The notes under the pieces were generated by a model that did not search any database, had not been told where the DNA came from, and worked only from the letters and a program-made list of their open reading frames with translations. A stretch of DNA of 64,000 bases from positions 1-64,000 of the forward strand of contig SVES01000003.1 of NCBI GenBank assembly GCA_015057305.1. Direction: 5' to 3'. This document shows positions 34,476 to 44,379 of the stretch, piece by piece. The stretch's first letter is position 1; each line of letters starts with the position of its first letter. Origin of the DNA: Pseudobutyrivibrio ruminis (GTDB lineage Bacteria > Bacillota > Clostridia > Lachnospirales > Lachnospiraceae). A program made the translations under genes and the position numbers.

Positions 34476-36746
34476 ATGAAGCGTTTAAAAAAGGGACAGG
34501 GGATTGCCTGCCTTATAGCTTTCGTAATTATCCTGGGATTACTTGGATATTATGGGGCTATGGTACTTACAGGCACAGTTGCTAAAAATAATAACAGTCT
34601 CAAGCTTGGCCTTGATTTGGACGGTGGTGTCAGCATTACATATGAGGCCGTTGGGGATACACCTACTGATGAGCAGATGGAGGATACAATCCTAAAGCTC
34701 CAGCAGCGTATTGAAAATGACTTAGGTGAAGAAAGCTCTACTACAGAGGCAAATGTTTATCGTGTTGGTGATAAGCGTATTACAGTTGAAATCCCTGGTG
34801 TTTCAGATGCAAATGCTCTTTTGGAGGAACTTGGTACACCTGGTACACTTTATTTCATCTCTCAATATGATGCAGACGGCAATGCCAACTACACATACGG
34901 TACCGATGGTTACGTATTAAATTCTGATATTCAGACACTTATTGATAATGGTTCAATAGTTGCTACTGGTACTAATGTAAAGAGTGCTCAGGCTACTTCT
35001 CAGACCAATCAAACTACTGGAGCAACAGAGTATCTTGTTCAGCTCACATTTGATGACGAAGGCACAGAGGCTTTTGCTACAGCAACAAAAGAGGCATATG
35101 CTAATGGCTGGTCAATTGGTATTTACTATGATGGTGAATTCGTATCAGTTCCATCTGTAAATTCAGAAATAACCAATGGTAGCTGCGTAGTCGAGGGTAT
35201 GGAATCCTTTGAAGAGGCTAGCAAGCTTGCTTCATATATTAGAATCGGTGGACTTGACATTGAGCTTACAGAGCTTGAGTCTCAGGTAGTTGGTGCACAG
35301 CTTGGTTCAGATGCACTTCGCACATCACTTGTTGCAGCAGGCGTTGGTCTTGTGATTGTAATGCTTTTCCTTATTGCAATGTATTTAGTGCCAGGTGTTG
35401 TTGCTTCACTTGCACTTGCACTTTACACAGCAATGCTTATTGGTATTTTAAAGGCATTCGATATTACACTTACACTTCCTGGTATAGCAGGTATGATTCT
35501 TTCCATCGGTATGGCGGTTGATGCAAATGTTATTTGCTTCGCACGTATCCGTGAGGAGATAAAGGCTGGAAGACCAGTTATCTCAGCAATTGAGACAGGC
35601 TTCTCAAAGGCTCTTTCAGCTATCTTAGATGGAAACATCACAACACTTATTGCAGCAGCAGTTCTTGGTATCATTGGTTCTGGTACAGTTAAGGGATTTG
35701 CTATTACACTTGCTCTTGGTGTTGTTTTATCAATGTTTACAGCACTTGTTATTACACGAATCCTTATCAATTCATTCTATGCAATTGGTATTCGTTCACC
35801 TAAGGCATATGGTAAGGCTAAGGAGCCTACAAAGTTTGATTTCGTATCAAAGAAGGCAATCTTTATTACTATTTCAGTTGTAATTATTGCAGCAGGCTTC
35901 ATTACAATGGGCGTATTTAAGGCTAAGGATGGTACAGGACTTAACTACTCACTTGAGTTCTTAGGTGGTACATCTACAACAGTTGACTTTAACAAGACAT
36001 ATTCACTTTCAGAGTTAGATGCTGAGGTTGTTCCAGAAATCGCCGATACACTTGGTGTAAGTGAGGGCAGCATCCAGACAACAACAGTTGATGGAAGCAA
36101 TCAGGCAATCTTTAAGACACGTACACTTACACTTGATGAGAGAAGCAGTCTTAACGAAATGCTTGAGAGCAAGTTTGATGTTACTGAGGAATCAATTACA
36201 TCACAGAGTATTGGTTCTACAATTTCAGGGGAAATGCGCAGTCAGTCAACTATCGCAGTTATTGTTGCTGTACTTTGCATGCTAGTATATATATGGTTCA
36301 GATTTAAGGATTTAAGATTTGCATCATCTGCAATTATTGCACTTATCCATGATGTGCTTGTTGTACTTGCTCTTTATGCATTTGCACGTATATCTGTTGG
36401 TTCTGCGTTTATTGCATGTATGCTTACAGTTATTGGTTACTCTGTCAACGATACAATCGTTGTATTTGACCGTATCAGAGAAAATCACAAGGCACTTAGA
36501 ACCGAAACACCAGAGAACCTTGCTGAACTTGCAAACAGTTCTTTGGCACAGACATTATCACGTAGTATTTCAACATCTATTACTACAGCAATCATGGTAC
36601 TTATGCTTCTCATATTAGGTGTTTCATCTATCAGAGAGTTCGCATTACCACTTCTTGCTGGTGTAATTGCTGGTACATATTCATCTATCTTCATAGCAAC
36701 ACAGCTTTGGTACATTATGAAGGTTAAGTTTGCTAAGAAGAACTAA
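34476..36746 (+). CDS. secDF: Protein translocase SecDF, fused
   Basis: A 756-residue single-chain SecD-SecF, which uses the proton gradient to pull secreted proteins across the membrane. The SecD half starts with a transmembrane helix (IACLIAFVIILGLLGYYG), has the LGLDLDGGVSITYE motif and the P1 periplasmic domain, then five helices including GMAVDANVICFARIREE. The SecF half begins near residue 465, has LEFLGGTSTTVDF, and ends with VIGYSVNDTIVVFDRIREN and the last helix. Both conserved Asp/Arg proton-path segments are visible. GGAG lies 12 bases before the start. Confidence 0.96.
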   Translation: MKRLKKGQGIACLIAFVIILGLLGYYGAMVLTGTVAKNNNSLKLGLDLDGGVSITYEAVGDTPTDEQMEDTILKLQQRIENDLGEESSTTEANVYRVGDKRITVEIPGVSDANALLEELGTPGTLYFISQYDADGNANYTYGTDGYVLNSDIQTLIDNGSIVATGTNVKSAQATSQTNQTTGATEYLVQLTFDDEGTEAFATATKEAYANGWSIGIYYDGEFVSVPSVNSEITNGSCVVEGMESFEEASKLASYIRIGGLDIELTELESQVVGAQLGSDALRTSLVAAGVGLVIVMLFLIAMYLVPGVVASLALALYTAMLIGILKAFDITLTLPGIAGMILSIGMAVDANVICFARIREEIKAGRPVISAIETGFSKALSAILDGNITTLIAAAVLGIIGSGTVKGFAITLALGVVLSMFTALVITRILINSFYAIGIRSPKAYGKAKEPTKFDFVSKKAIFITISVVIIAAGFITMGVFKAKDGTGLNYSLEFLGGTSTTVDFNKTYSLSELDAEVVPEIADTLGVSEGSIQTTTVDGSNQAIFKTRTLTLDERSSLNEMLESKFDVTEESITSQSIGSTISGEMRSQSTIAVIVAVLCMLVYIWFRFKDLRFASSAIIALIHDVLVVLALYAFARISVGSAFIACMLTVIGYSVNDTIVVFDRIRENHKALRTETPENLAELANSSLAQTLSRSISTSITTAIMVLMLLILGVSSIREFALPLLAGVIAGTYSSIFIATQLWYIMKVKFAKKN

Positions 36747-36767
36747 AATCAGATTAGGAGAATAGAC

Positions 36768-38057
36768 ATGATAGACATTAAGTTTTTACGTGAGAATCCA
36801 GACGCAGTAAAAGAAAATATTAAAAAGAAATTTCAAGAGCATAAGCTTGGTCTTGTTGATGAAGTAATTGAGCTTGATGACAAGAGACGTGCCACACAGC
36901 AGCAGGCTGATGATATGCGTGCCGAAATGAACAAGGCATCTAAGCAGATTGGTGCGCTTATGGGACAGGGCAAAAAGGAAGAGGCTGAGGCTGCCAAAAA
37001 AGAAGTAGCTGAGCTTAAGCAAAAGATTAAGGATTTGGAGCCAGTTGAGAAGGAGCTTGCTGATAAGGTTGAGGAAATCATGATGAAGATTCCTAACATT
37101 ATCGACCCATCAGTTCCAATTGGACCAGACGATTCTTACAATGTGGAAATCGAAAAGTTTGGTGAGCCAGTGGTTCCAGATTTTGAAATCCCATATCATA
37201 CAGAAATAATGGAGCGCTTCAACGGTATCGATATGGATGCTGCTGGAAAGGTAGCAGGTAATGGCTTCTATTATTTAATGGGCGATATTGCTCGTCTTCA
37301 CTCAGCTGTTATTTCATATGCCCGTGATTTCATGATTGATAGAGGCTTTACATACTGCATTCCTCCTTTCATGATTCGTTCAAATGTTGTTACAGGTGTT
37401 ATGTCATTTGAGGAAATGGATGCAATGATGTACAAAATCGAAGGTGAAGACCTTTACCTTATTGGTACATCAGAGCACTCTATGATTGGTAAGTTCATCG
37501 ATACACTTAACGATGAAGCAGATCTTCCATACACACTTACAAGCTACAGCCCATGCTTTAGAAAAGAGAAGGGGGCTCACGGTATAGAAGAACGTGGTGT
37601 TTATCGTATTCACCAGTTTGAAAAGCAGGAAATGATTGTAGTCTGCAAGCCAGAGGATTCTAAGAAATACTATGATGTTCTCTGGAACAACACAGTTGAT
37701 TTATTCCGCAGCTTAGACATCCCTGTACGTACACTTGAGTGTTGCTCAGGAGATCTTGCAGACCTTAAGGTTAAGTCATGTGACGTTGAAGCATGGTCAC
37801 CACGCCAGAAGAAGTACTTCGAGGTTGGTAGCTGTTCTAATCTTGGTGACGCACAGGCTCGTCGTCTTAAAATTCGCGTTAAGGGTGAAGATGGCAGCAA
37901 GTATTTTGCACACACACTTAACAACACAGTTGTGGCTCCACCACGTATGCTCATCGCATTCTTGGAGAACAATCTTCGCGAAGACGGCTCTGTAGCCATC
38001 CCTAAGGTGCTCCAGCCTTACATGGGCGGCAAGACCGAACTCGTACCTAACAAGTAA
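36768..38057 (+). CDS. serS: Serine--tRNA ligase
   Basis: Class II synthetase charging tRNA-Ser (and tRNA-Sec where present). 429 residues, normal length. It begins MIDIKFLRENPDAVKENI, followed by the long antiparallel coiled-coil arm (about 30-105) that grips the tRNA. The catalytic core has LIGTSEHSM, the motif 2 loop YSPCFRKEKG and motif 3 near NNTVVAPPRMLIAFLEN. The usual motif 2 is FRxEAG; here Lys-Gly (RKEKGAHG), a variant seen in some Clostridia. The start follows TTAGGAG. Confidence 0.96.
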   Translation: MIDIKFLRENPDAVKENIKKKFQEHKLGLVDEVIELDDKRRATQQQADDMRAEMNKASKQIGALMGQGKKEEAEAAKKEVAELKQKIKDLEPVEKELADKVEEIMMKIPNIIDPSVPIGPDDSYNVEIEKFGEPVVPDFEIPYHTEIMERFNGIDMDAAGKVAGNGFYYLMGDIARLHSAVISYARDFMIDRGFTYCIPPFMIRSNVVTGVMSFEEMDAMMYKIEGEDLYLIGTSEHSMIGKFIDTLNDEADLPYTLTSYSPCFRKEKGAHGIEERGVYRIHQFEKQEMIVVCKPEDSKKYYDVLWNNTVDLFRSLDIPVRTLECCSGDLADLKVKSCDVEAWSPRQKKYFEVGSCSNLGDAQARRLKIRVKGEDGSKYFAHTLNNTVVAPPRMLIAFLENNLREDGSVAIPKVLQPYMGGKTELVPNK

Positions 38058-38074
38058 TCCGTAGAATTTTTGAA

Positions 38075-38211
38075 ACGTGGCATCGTAGTACTTCGTGCTC
38101 CCGCAGGGCACCCCTCGTACTCGAGTGTGGGCCCCACCCGCCGGCGTGGGACCCTCCCACACTCGGCACGATACTTCCCTGCTTGCGCTCACATAGGCTG
38201 TGTAGCCACGT
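38075..38211 (-). repeat. Long branched intergenic element, copy 1 (minus orientation)
   Basis: Read on the minus strand: ACGTGGC / GCCACGT closes the base; GAGCGCAAGCAGG and CCTGCGGGAGCACG form the next level; the central stem is GAGTGTGGG / CCCACACTC, capped by a loop with GGGTCCCACGCCGGCGGG. The same scaffold with other stem sequences occurs at 38246-38410 and 49808-49945. It lies 18 bases after the serS stop. With the next element it fills the 406-bp serS-typA spacer. Confidence 0.75.
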
Positions 38212-38245
38212 ATCGTAAACTTAGTAGGTAATGGTGTTAAGTGAG

Positions 38246-38410
38246 CTGGTAGCTAACAAGTGCTCTCAACCTTGGCAAGCGCGAGGAAGAGGGCCCCATG
38301 CCTTGCAACAGAGGGGACCCACGCCGGCGGGGAGTTTCTGTTGCAAGGCAATGGGAGATGGCTTCCGGGAGCATGAAAAACTAGGATGCGCCACTTGTTA
38401 GCGTAACCAG
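38246..38410 (+). repeat. Long branched intergenic element, copy 2, with the short element's outer helix
   Basis: The outer helix CTGGTAGCTAACAAGTG / CACTTGTTAGCGTAACCAG has the bulged GTAGC / GCGTAAC pattern of the short hairpin family. Inside lies the long scaffold: GGCAAGCGCGAGGAAG, GGGCCCCATG, a perfect central stem GCCTTGCAACAGA / TCTGTTGCAAGGC with a cap containing GACCCACGCCGGCGGGG, then CAATGGGAGATGGC and CGGGAGCATG. It ends about 50 bases before the typA start. Confidence 0.78.
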
Positions 38411-38463
38411 CGGATTTGGGGTTTTTACTGTACCTAGAGTTATGCAGTAGAAAAGGAATTTTT

Positions 38464-40296
38464 ATGTCAGTACAAAGTAGAGAAGATATTAGAAACATTG
38501 CAATTATTGCACACGTTGACCATGGTAAAACTACACTTGTAGATGAGCTTTTGAAGCAGTCAGGTGTATTCAGAGAGAACCAAGAGGTTGCAGAGCGTGT
38601 CATGGACTCAAACGATATTGAGCGTGAGCGTGGTATTACTATTCTTTCAAAGAATACAGCAGTATATTACAAGGGCACAAAGATTAACATCATTGATACA
38701 CCGGGACATGCTGATTTTGGTGGTGAGGTAGAGCGTGTACTTAAGATGGTAAACGGTGTTGTACTTGTAGTAGATGCTTTTGAAGGTGCAATGCCTCAGA
38801 CTAAGTTCGTTCTTATGAAGGCACTTGATTTGGATTTGCCTGTTATCGTTTGCATCAACAAGATTGATAGACCAGAGGCTCGTCCTGACGAGGTTATCGA
38901 TGAGGTGTTAGAGCTTTTCATGGATCTAGATGCATCAGATGAGCAGCTTGATTGCCCATTTATTTATGCTAGTGCAAAGGAAGGCTTTGCAATCAGAAAT
39001 CTCAATGATGAGCATAAGGATATGACAGCTCTTTTTGAGACTATTGTTGATTATATTCCTGCCCCAAAGGGAGACCCAGAGGCACCTACACAGGTACTTA
39101 TTTCTACTATCGATTATAATGAGTATGTAGGACGTATCGGTATTGGTAAGGTTGAAAATGGCTCCATTAAAGTTAATCAGGATGCTATAGTAGTAAATGC
39201 TCATGATGAGAGCAAAAATAATAAAGTTCGTATTTCAAAGCTTTATGAATTTGATGGACTTAATAAAGTAGATGTTGATGAAGCAAATATAGGTTCTATT
39301 GTTGCTATATCAGGTATTGCAGATATTCACATTGGAGATACAATTTGTGCTGTGGATGCACCAAATCCTATCCCATTCCAGAAGATTTCAGAGCCTACAA
39401 TTTCAATGAACTTCATTGTAAATGATAGCCCACTTGCTGGACAGGAAGGTAAATACGTAACTAGCCGCCACATTCGCGAACGTCTCATGAAGGAATTAAA
39501 TACAGATGTATCTCTTAGAGTTGAGGATACAGATTCACCAGATGCACTTAAAGTTTCTGGACGTGGAGAGCTTCATCTTTCAGTACTTATCGAGAACATG
39601 CGCCGCGAAGGCTTTGAGTTTGCAGTATCAAAGGCAGAGGTTCTTTATCATACAGATGAAAAGGGCCGTAAGCTGGAGCCAATTGAAAGAGCCTACGTAG
39701 ATGTTCCAGATGAATTTACTGGTGCAGTAATTGAAAAGCTTTCCCAGAGAAAGGGCGAGCTTCAGAACATGACACCAATAGCTGGTGGATATACACGTAT
39801 TGAGTTTAAGATTCCTGCCCGTGGACTTATAGGCTATCGTGGAGAATTCATGACAGATACTAAAGGAAATGGTATCATCAATACAATATTTGAAGATTAT
39901 GAGCCATATAAAGGAGATATTGCATATAGAAAGCAAGGTTCTCTTATAGCTTTTGAAACTGGAGAGTCGGTTACTTATGGACTTTTCTCAGCACAGGAGC
40001 GTGGTACATTATTCATAGGACCAGGAGAAAAGGTATATTCTGGTATGGTAATTGGTCAGAGCTCTAGGGCTGAAGATATTGAGCTTAATGTTTGCAAGAA
40101 GAAGCATCTTACAAATACTCGTTCATCATCTGCAGATGAAGCACTTACCTTAGTACCACCAAGAGTACTTAGCCTAGAGCAGGCACTTGATTTCATAGAT
40201 GTAGATGAACTTTTAGAGGTAACACCAGAGTCACTTCGAATTAGAAAGAGAATTCTTGATCCGCTTATGAGAAAGAGAGCTAGCATCAGGAAATAG
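38464..40296 (+). CDS. typA: Ribosome-associated translational GTPase TypA/BipA
   Basis: A 610-residue EF-G-like GTPase involved in 50S assembly and stress adaptation. The G domain starts [20 protein letters not shown] (G1), then ERERGITI (G2), [10 protein letters not shown] (G3) and NKIDRP (G4). Domains II, III, V and the BipA-specific C-terminal domain follow ([18 protein letters not shown]; ending [17 protein letters not shown]). ATG 38464 has AAAAGGA upstream; an in-frame ATG at 38416 lies within spacer DNA and lacks a site. The next gene starts 7 bases after the stop. Confidence 0.96.
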   Translation: MSVQSREDIRNIAIIAHVDHGKTTLVDELLKQSGVFRENQEVAERVMDSNDIERERGITILSKNTAVYYKGTKINIIDTPGHADFGGEVERVLKMVNGVVLVVDAFEGAMPQTKFVLMKALDLDLPVIVCINKIDRPEARPDEVIDEVLELFMDLDASDEQLDCPFIYASAKEGFAIRNLNDEHKDMTALFETIVDYIPAPKGDPEAPTQVLISTIDYNEYVGRIGIGKVENGSIKVNQDAIVVNAHDESKNNKVRISKLYEFDGLNKVDVDEANIGSIVAISGIADIHIGDTICAVDAPNPIPFQKISEPTISMNFIVNDSPLAGQEGKYVTSRHIRERLMKELNTDVSLRVEDTDSPDALKVSGRGELHLSVLIENMRREGFEFAVSKAEVLYHTDEKGRKLEPIERAYVDVPDEFTGAVIEKLSQRKGELQNMTPIAGGYTRIEFKIPARGLIGYRGEFMTDTKGNGIINTIFEDYEPYKGDIAYRKQGSLIAFETGESVTYGLFSAQERGTLFIGPGEKVYSGMVIGQSSRAEDIELNVCKKKHLTNTRSSSADEALTLVPPRVLSLEQALDFIDVDELLEVTPESLRIRKRILDPLMRKRASIRK

Positions 40297-40303
40297 GAGA
40301 ATC

Positions 40304-40783
40304 ATGGAAAAGGGAATGATACAAGTATACTACGGAAGTGGGCAAGGCAAATCCGCAGCAGCACTTGGAAACGCTATGCGTATCGCTTCTCAGGGATTGA
40401 AAACTATAATTATTCAATTCCTTAAGTCAGAAATCAATTCTGATTATTTTGAAAAGCTTGAGCCAGAAATCAAGCTTTTCAGATTTGAGCGCTCAAAAGA
40501 AGGATTTCAAAATCTGTCGGATGAGCAAAAGGAAGAAGAAAAAATCAATATTCTTAATGGATTGAACTATGCTAAAAAGGTACTTGGTACTGGTGAATGT
40601 GATTTGCTGGTATTGGATGAGATACTTGGCGTAGTGGATGAGGGAATTATTCCTGAGGATGATATACTGGAGGTCCTTGAGGGTAGGTCAATCAATACAA
40701 ATGTTATATTGACAGGGACTAGTATTACTCCAGGAATTTTTGAAATAGCAGATAATGTTCTAAATTTACAGCCAGAGAAATAA
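40304..40783 (+). CDS. Corrinoid adenosyltransferase (CobA/CobO/BtuR type)
   Basis: A 159-residue P-loop protein. The Walker A is YYGSGQGKSAAALG, where classical CobA has GNGKGKTTAA; Walker B is DLLVLDEILG. The conserved order matches ATP:cob(I)alamin adenosyltransferases, which convert corrinoids to adenosylcobalamin. No other cobamide gene is nearby, so salvage is the likely use. The changed P-loop (SGQGKS) leaves some doubt whether this is a true transferase or a family relative. AGGAG before the ATG overlaps the end of typA. Confidence 0.85.
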   Translation: MEKGMIQVYYGSGQGKSAAALGNAMRIASQGLKTIIIQFLKSEINSDYFEKLEPEIKLFRFERSKEGFQNLSDEQKEEEKINILNGLNYAKKVLGTGECDLLVLDEILGVVDEGIIPEDDILEVLEGRSINTNVILTGTSITPGIFEIADNVLNLQPEK

Positions 40784-40792
40784 TCTCTGGCT
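40770..40792 (+). terminator. Small hairpin at the end of the adenosyltransferase gene
   Basis: AGCCAGAGA and TCTCTGGCT pair around AATAA, with the stop codon in the loop. Only ATTTG follows, so termination would be weak. dapB starts 32 bases later. Confidence 0.45.
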
Positions 40793-40823
40793 ATTTGTGG
40801 ATTAAGGCAGATAAGGAGGCAAA

Positions 40824-41585
40824 ATGACAAAAGTAGTTATGCATGGTTGCAATGGCCATATGGGAAGAGTGATTACAGAATTATGTAATAATGACAATGA
40901 GGTAGAGATTGTTGCTGGTGTAGATAAATTTAAGGGAATTGATAATGCCTACCCAGTTTTTGATACAATAAATGATGTTGATGTGGATTTTGACGTTATA
41001 ATTGATTTTTCTAATGTGGCTGCGGTAGATGGGCTACTGGATTATTGCGAAAGCAACGCCAAGCCAATAGTATTATGCACAACGGGATTGACAGAGGAAA
41101 TGATAGCCCATGTTGATAAAGCTAGTAAGTCTGTAGCTGTTTTGCGTTCTGCTAATATGTCATTGGGAATCAATACATTATTTGACCTTTGCAAAAAGGC
41201 AACTCAGGTTTTCGCAGATGCAGGCTTTGACATTGAGATAGTTGAAAAGCATCATAATCAAAAGCTGGATGCACCTAGTGGAACAGCATTGGCCTTGGCA
41301 GATGCCTGCAACGAAGCATTGGATGAAAAATATGATTATTGTTATGGCAGAGCTGACAGGAGAGAAAAAAGACCAAAGAATGAAATTGGTATTTCAGCCG
41401 TAAGAGGCGGAAATATTGTAGGTGAGCATGAGGTAATCTTTGCTGGATTAGACGAGGTTATAACTATAAAGCATACAGCTTATTCTAAGAGCGTATTTGC
41501 AAAAGGAGCAGTTGAGGCTGCTAAGTTTTTAGCTGGTAAGCCAGCAGGGCTTTATGACATGAAACAGGTTATTGCTGACAAATAG
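40824..41585 (+). CDS. dapB: 4-hydroxy-tetrahydrodipicolinate reductase
   Basis: NAD(P)H-dependent reductase of the lysine/diaminopimelate pathway. 253 residues. The N-terminal dinucleotide fold reads VVMHGCNGHMGRV. The substrate domain has the catalytic His pair and Lys in EKHHNQKLDAPSGTALALA. The C-terminal part HTAYSKSVFAKGAVEAAKFL is typical. The start follows AAGGAGG. Other dap genes are not in the window. Confidence 0.96.
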   Translation: MTKVVMHGCNGHMGRVITELCNNDNEVEIVAGVDKFKGIDNAYPVFDTINDVDVDFDVIIDFSNVAAVDGLLDYCESNAKPIVLCTTGLTEEMIAHVDKASKSVAVLRSANMSLGINTLFDLCKKATQVFADAGFDIEIVEKHHNQKLDAPSGTALALADACNEALDEKYDYCYGRADRREKRPKNEIGISAVRGGNIVGEHEVIFAGLDEVITIKHTAYSKSVFAKGAVEAAKFLAGKPAGLYDMKQVIADK

Positions 41586-41620
41586 CAGGATTTAAGACAA
41601 TATCAGGCGAGGGATTGTTT

Positions 41621-42277
41621 ATGTATATTCAACTTAATTCGCAAATTATACGTTATGAGAAGACCGGCGAGGGCACGCCGGTTATTCTTATACATGGAAA
41701 TAAGGGCGACCTACATACCTTTGACGGACTTGCAGAGACCATGAGCAAAGACCATACAGTATATGCAATGGATTCAAGAGGTCACGGCGAAAGTGCAACT
41801 CCAAAGGAATATCATTATGCAGATATGGCCAATGACGTAATCAACTTGATAAACGCATTAGATATAGAAAAGCCATATTTGGTAGGATTCTCTGATGGTG
41901 GCATAATAGCCATATTGGTTGCCATTAAAGCCAGTTCTTTATTATCTGGAATTGTATGCTGCGGTGCAAATCTTACACCAGCTGGCATACATCACAAAGA
42001 TTTGAGAGATATGAAGAAGGATTACAAAAAAACTAACGATCCTAAAACATTACTAATGCTTACCGAGCCAGATATTTCAACTGCTCAGCTTAAGACTATT
42101 TCGGTTCCTGCAATGATTATAGCAGGAGAATACGATTGTATAAAAGAAAAAGAAACTCGCAAAATTGCTGAAAATATAAAAAATTCTAAACTTGAGATTT
42201 TGCCAGGGGAAAATCACTTTAGCTATATTCTAGGAACAGACAAGCTATATAAGCACATAAGGGGCTTTTTGGGGTAG
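41621..42277 (+). CDS. Alpha/beta hydrolase
   Basis: A 218-residue soluble hydrolase. The oxyanion region is VILIHGNKGD; the nucleophile elbow GFSDGG gives the catalytic Ser; GEYDCI and GENHFSY supply the Asp and His. It is smaller than the common 260-280 residue forms, with a short cap. Substrate cannot be deduced. ATG 41621 has GCGAGGGA upstream; a TTG two codons earlier is unlikely. It follows dapB by 35 bases and may be co-transcribed. Confidence 0.88.
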   Translation: MYIQLNSQIIRYEKTGEGTPVILIHGNKGDLHTFDGLAETMSKDHTVYAMDSRGHGESATPKEYHYADMANDVINLINALDIEKPYLVGFSDGGIIAILVAIKASSLLSGIVCCGANLTPAGIHHKDLRDMKKDYKKTNDPKTLLMLTEPDISTAQLKTISVPAMIIAGEYDCIKEKETRKIAENIKNSKLEILPGENHFSYILGTDKLYKHIRGFLG

Positions 42278-42286
42278 AACTTTACC

Positions 42287-42315
42287 TTGTCTTTGTGAAA
42301 CATCCATGCTAAAAT
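42287..42315 (+). promoter_or_regulatory. Sigma-A promoter of the diguanylate cyclase gene
   Basis: TTGTCT (42287-42292), 17-bp spacer, TAAAAT (42310-42315), 62 bases before the start codon. Confidence 0.6.
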
Positions 42316-42377
42316 TGTTATAAAATTGTGAATGAGATTAATGGTGCTTTAAAATGTAACAGTTTATAGAGGTAGGT

Positions 42378-43979
42378 ATGACACGAAGAAGAGCTGATAA
42401 TAAGGCCATAATTAATAAACTAAATATTATACTAATTGTGGCAGTTGCAGTTCTTTTATCGATCTGCTATGTCAGCACAAGTAATGTTTCTGCAACTAGT
42501 CTTACTCATAAAATTGAGCCTACCACAATTGCTACACTAGCTGATGGTTCAAAGGAATATTTCTTCGATTTGAAGGAATATGACTCTAAATATTCAGGAA
42601 TTATGTTTTATACTTCTCACCAGTTGGTGACAGGGTATAATGCAGGAAAAGTAATATACAAATTCGATAAAACGGGTGGCGTTTGGACATCTACAGCAGG
42701 TTCTGGGTATCATTTTATAGATATAAATGAGAAGATGAACCAGTTGGCTGTTATAGTAAAACCTGTATATGATGTGGTTGCTAATCAAAAGCTTGAGTTT
42801 TATATTGGCAATTCTCATTCTATGTATGATGAGATTATGCTGAATTCTATGCCGAGATTCTTTGTTAGCCTATTAATAGTAATACTCAGTATATTGATTC
42901 TTATCTACTACAGCGTCATGCATGAGAAGCAGCACCTTACAAGAGAGTTGCTATATCTAGGATATTTTTCATTTTTCACTGGAATTTGGTCAATAAATGA
43001 AACTGATGTTTCGGCTTTATTAGTTAGAAATAAAGTGGCTGATTCTATAGTTCCTTATTTGTGCCTAATGCTTTTGGTTGCTCCAATGATTATGTTTTTT
43101 GACAGCTACTTAGATATCAAGGGCAAACTGTTAAAGCGAATAATGATATGGCTTTCAATGATACAATTTGTTGTACTTACAGTTCTTCATTTTACTAAAA
43201 TTGCTGAATATAGGGAGACCTTGCCATTTATGCAGATAATGCTATTTGTTTCTGCTGTCTATATGGTGGGTGGAATGATTATCCAACTAGTAAAAAGAAA
43301 AATTACTAGACACTTTGAGATATGTGCAGTTGGTTTATCACTATTTTTGGTAGCGGTGATTGTGGACATTGGTCAGTACTACAGAGCTCTTGGGGATGCA
43401 GATAGAATAGGTAGATATGTATTCTTGATTTTCATTCTTTTACTTTCTTGGGATATGATTAAGGATGCCAATGAATACATTGAAAAGGGCAGACGAGCTA
43501 AACAACTAGAGATATTTGCATTGACCGACAGTATGACAGGATTGTTCAATAGAAATGCATTTGAGACCCATGCAAAGGCGGAGGGAAAGCTGGATGGGGT
43601 TGTTGCAGTTGTTGCAGATGCAAACGGCTTAAAGGCTTGCAATGACACCTATGGGCATGAAGCTGGAGATGAATACATTACTATAGTTGCTGATATTTTT
43701 AGTGATGTATATGGAAAATATGGCAACTGCTACAGAACTGGCGGAGATGAATTTTGCTGCATAATACCTGCAAATAAGCAGGTCAATGTTGAAAGACTGA
43801 GAAAGCTGTTTTTAGCTAAAATATACACAGCAAACCTGCAAGGTGGGCATGACTACAATATTGGAGTGGCAATAGGTGATGCCTGCTACGATTCTAATAC
43901 TGATAGTGATTTCCGTGCATTGGTAAAGCGCGCTGACGCAAGCATGTACGAGAACAAGCGCAAATGTAAGCTGTCGTAA
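42378..43979 (+). CDS. Membrane diguanylate cyclase with extracellular sensor and 7TM-type region
   Basis: A 533-residue protein. A first transmembrane segment (about 15-35) is followed by an extracytoplasmic domain (about 40-150), a block of about seven helices (about 160-355, 7TMR-DISM-like), and a GGDEF domain (about 375-533). The cyclase motifs are LTDSMTGLFNRNAF and YRTGGDEFCC (about 452), so synthesis of cyclic di-GMP is expected. There is no RxxD inhibitory site before GGDEF (sequence KYGNCYRT), so product feedback is probably absent. The start follows GAGGTAG. It would oppose the HD-GYP protein at 6266-7363. Confidence 0.9.
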   Translation: MTRRRADNKAIINKLNIILIVAVAVLLSICYVSTSNVSATSLTHKIEPTTIATLADGSKEYFFDLKEYDSKYSGIMFYTSHQLVTGYNAGKVIYKFDKTGGVWTSTAGSGYHFIDINEKMNQLAVIVKPVYDVVANQKLEFYIGNSHSMYDEIMLNSMPRFFVSLLIVILSILILIYYSVMHEKQHLTRELLYLGYFSFFTGIWSINETDVSALLVRNKVADSIVPYLCLMLLVAPMIMFFDSYLDIKGKLLKRIMIWLSMIQFVVLTVLHFTKIAEYRETLPFMQIMLFVSAVYMVGGMIIQLVKRKITRHFEICAVGLSLFLVAVIVDIGQYYRALGDADRIGRYVFLIFILLLSWDMIKDANEYIEKGRRAKQLEIFALTDSMTGLFNRNAFETHAKAEGKLDGVVAVVADANGLKACNDTYGHEAGDEYITIVADIFSDVYGKYGNCYRTGGDEFCCIIPANKQVNVERLRKLFLAKIYTANLQGGHDYNIGVAIGDACYDSNTDSDFRALVKRADASMYENKRKCKLS

Positions 43980-43983
43980 CTCT

Positions 43984-44244
43984 TTATACAGTAATCGAGT
44001 TCATCCAATCCACAAGCTCTTGAAGCCCTTCTTCAGTAAATGGTGCGGTATTAAACTGCTTCTTTTCATCAGGGGTGTTTTCGGAACTGAAAGGTCCAGC
44101 CCAAATAGAGACTCTGAACAATAAATCCTCAGAGCCTTCTTCCTGGTATTTTTCAATTTTATAACATTTGTTTCCATCGCTCCCTGTGAAAGAGGGAGCT
44201 TTTTTGTAATATCCTAATGATAGGAGTCTGTCTCTATTTATCAT
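43984..44244 (-). CDS. Hypothetical protein, 86 aa
   Basis: A small soluble protein (MINRDRLLSLGYYKKAPSF..., ending VDWMNSITV) with no signal peptide, membrane helix or Cys pairs. Its composition and length suit a real gene, and it ends 4 bases from the convergent diguanylate cyclase stop. The upstream GATAGGAG-like region on the minus strand is a modest ribosome site. I do not recognise a family. It is divergent from the PI-PLC-like gene; the 135-bp spacer between them is AT-rich, with no signal I can define. Confidence 0.65.
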   Translation of the reverse strand: MINRDRLLSLGYYKKAPSFTGSDGNKCYKIEKYQEEGSEDLLFRVSIWAGPFSSENTPDEKKQFNTAPFTEEGLQELVDWMNSITV

Positions 44245-44379
44245 GCTTATATTTTATAGAAACTGAAAGACTTTGTCACTAAAGAATGTTATTATAATTA
44301 TAAATAAAATGATACTTTGGCGACAGAATAATGTAAGTGTCGGCAAAAGGTGTGACATCTTGAGAAATGGGGGCAGCAT

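Noticed and set aside
37797..38192. A 131-residue minus-strand ORF over the end of serS and the repeat
   Set aside because: It is antisense to serS and to a structured repeat, with no ribosome site; its openness follows from serS codon use.
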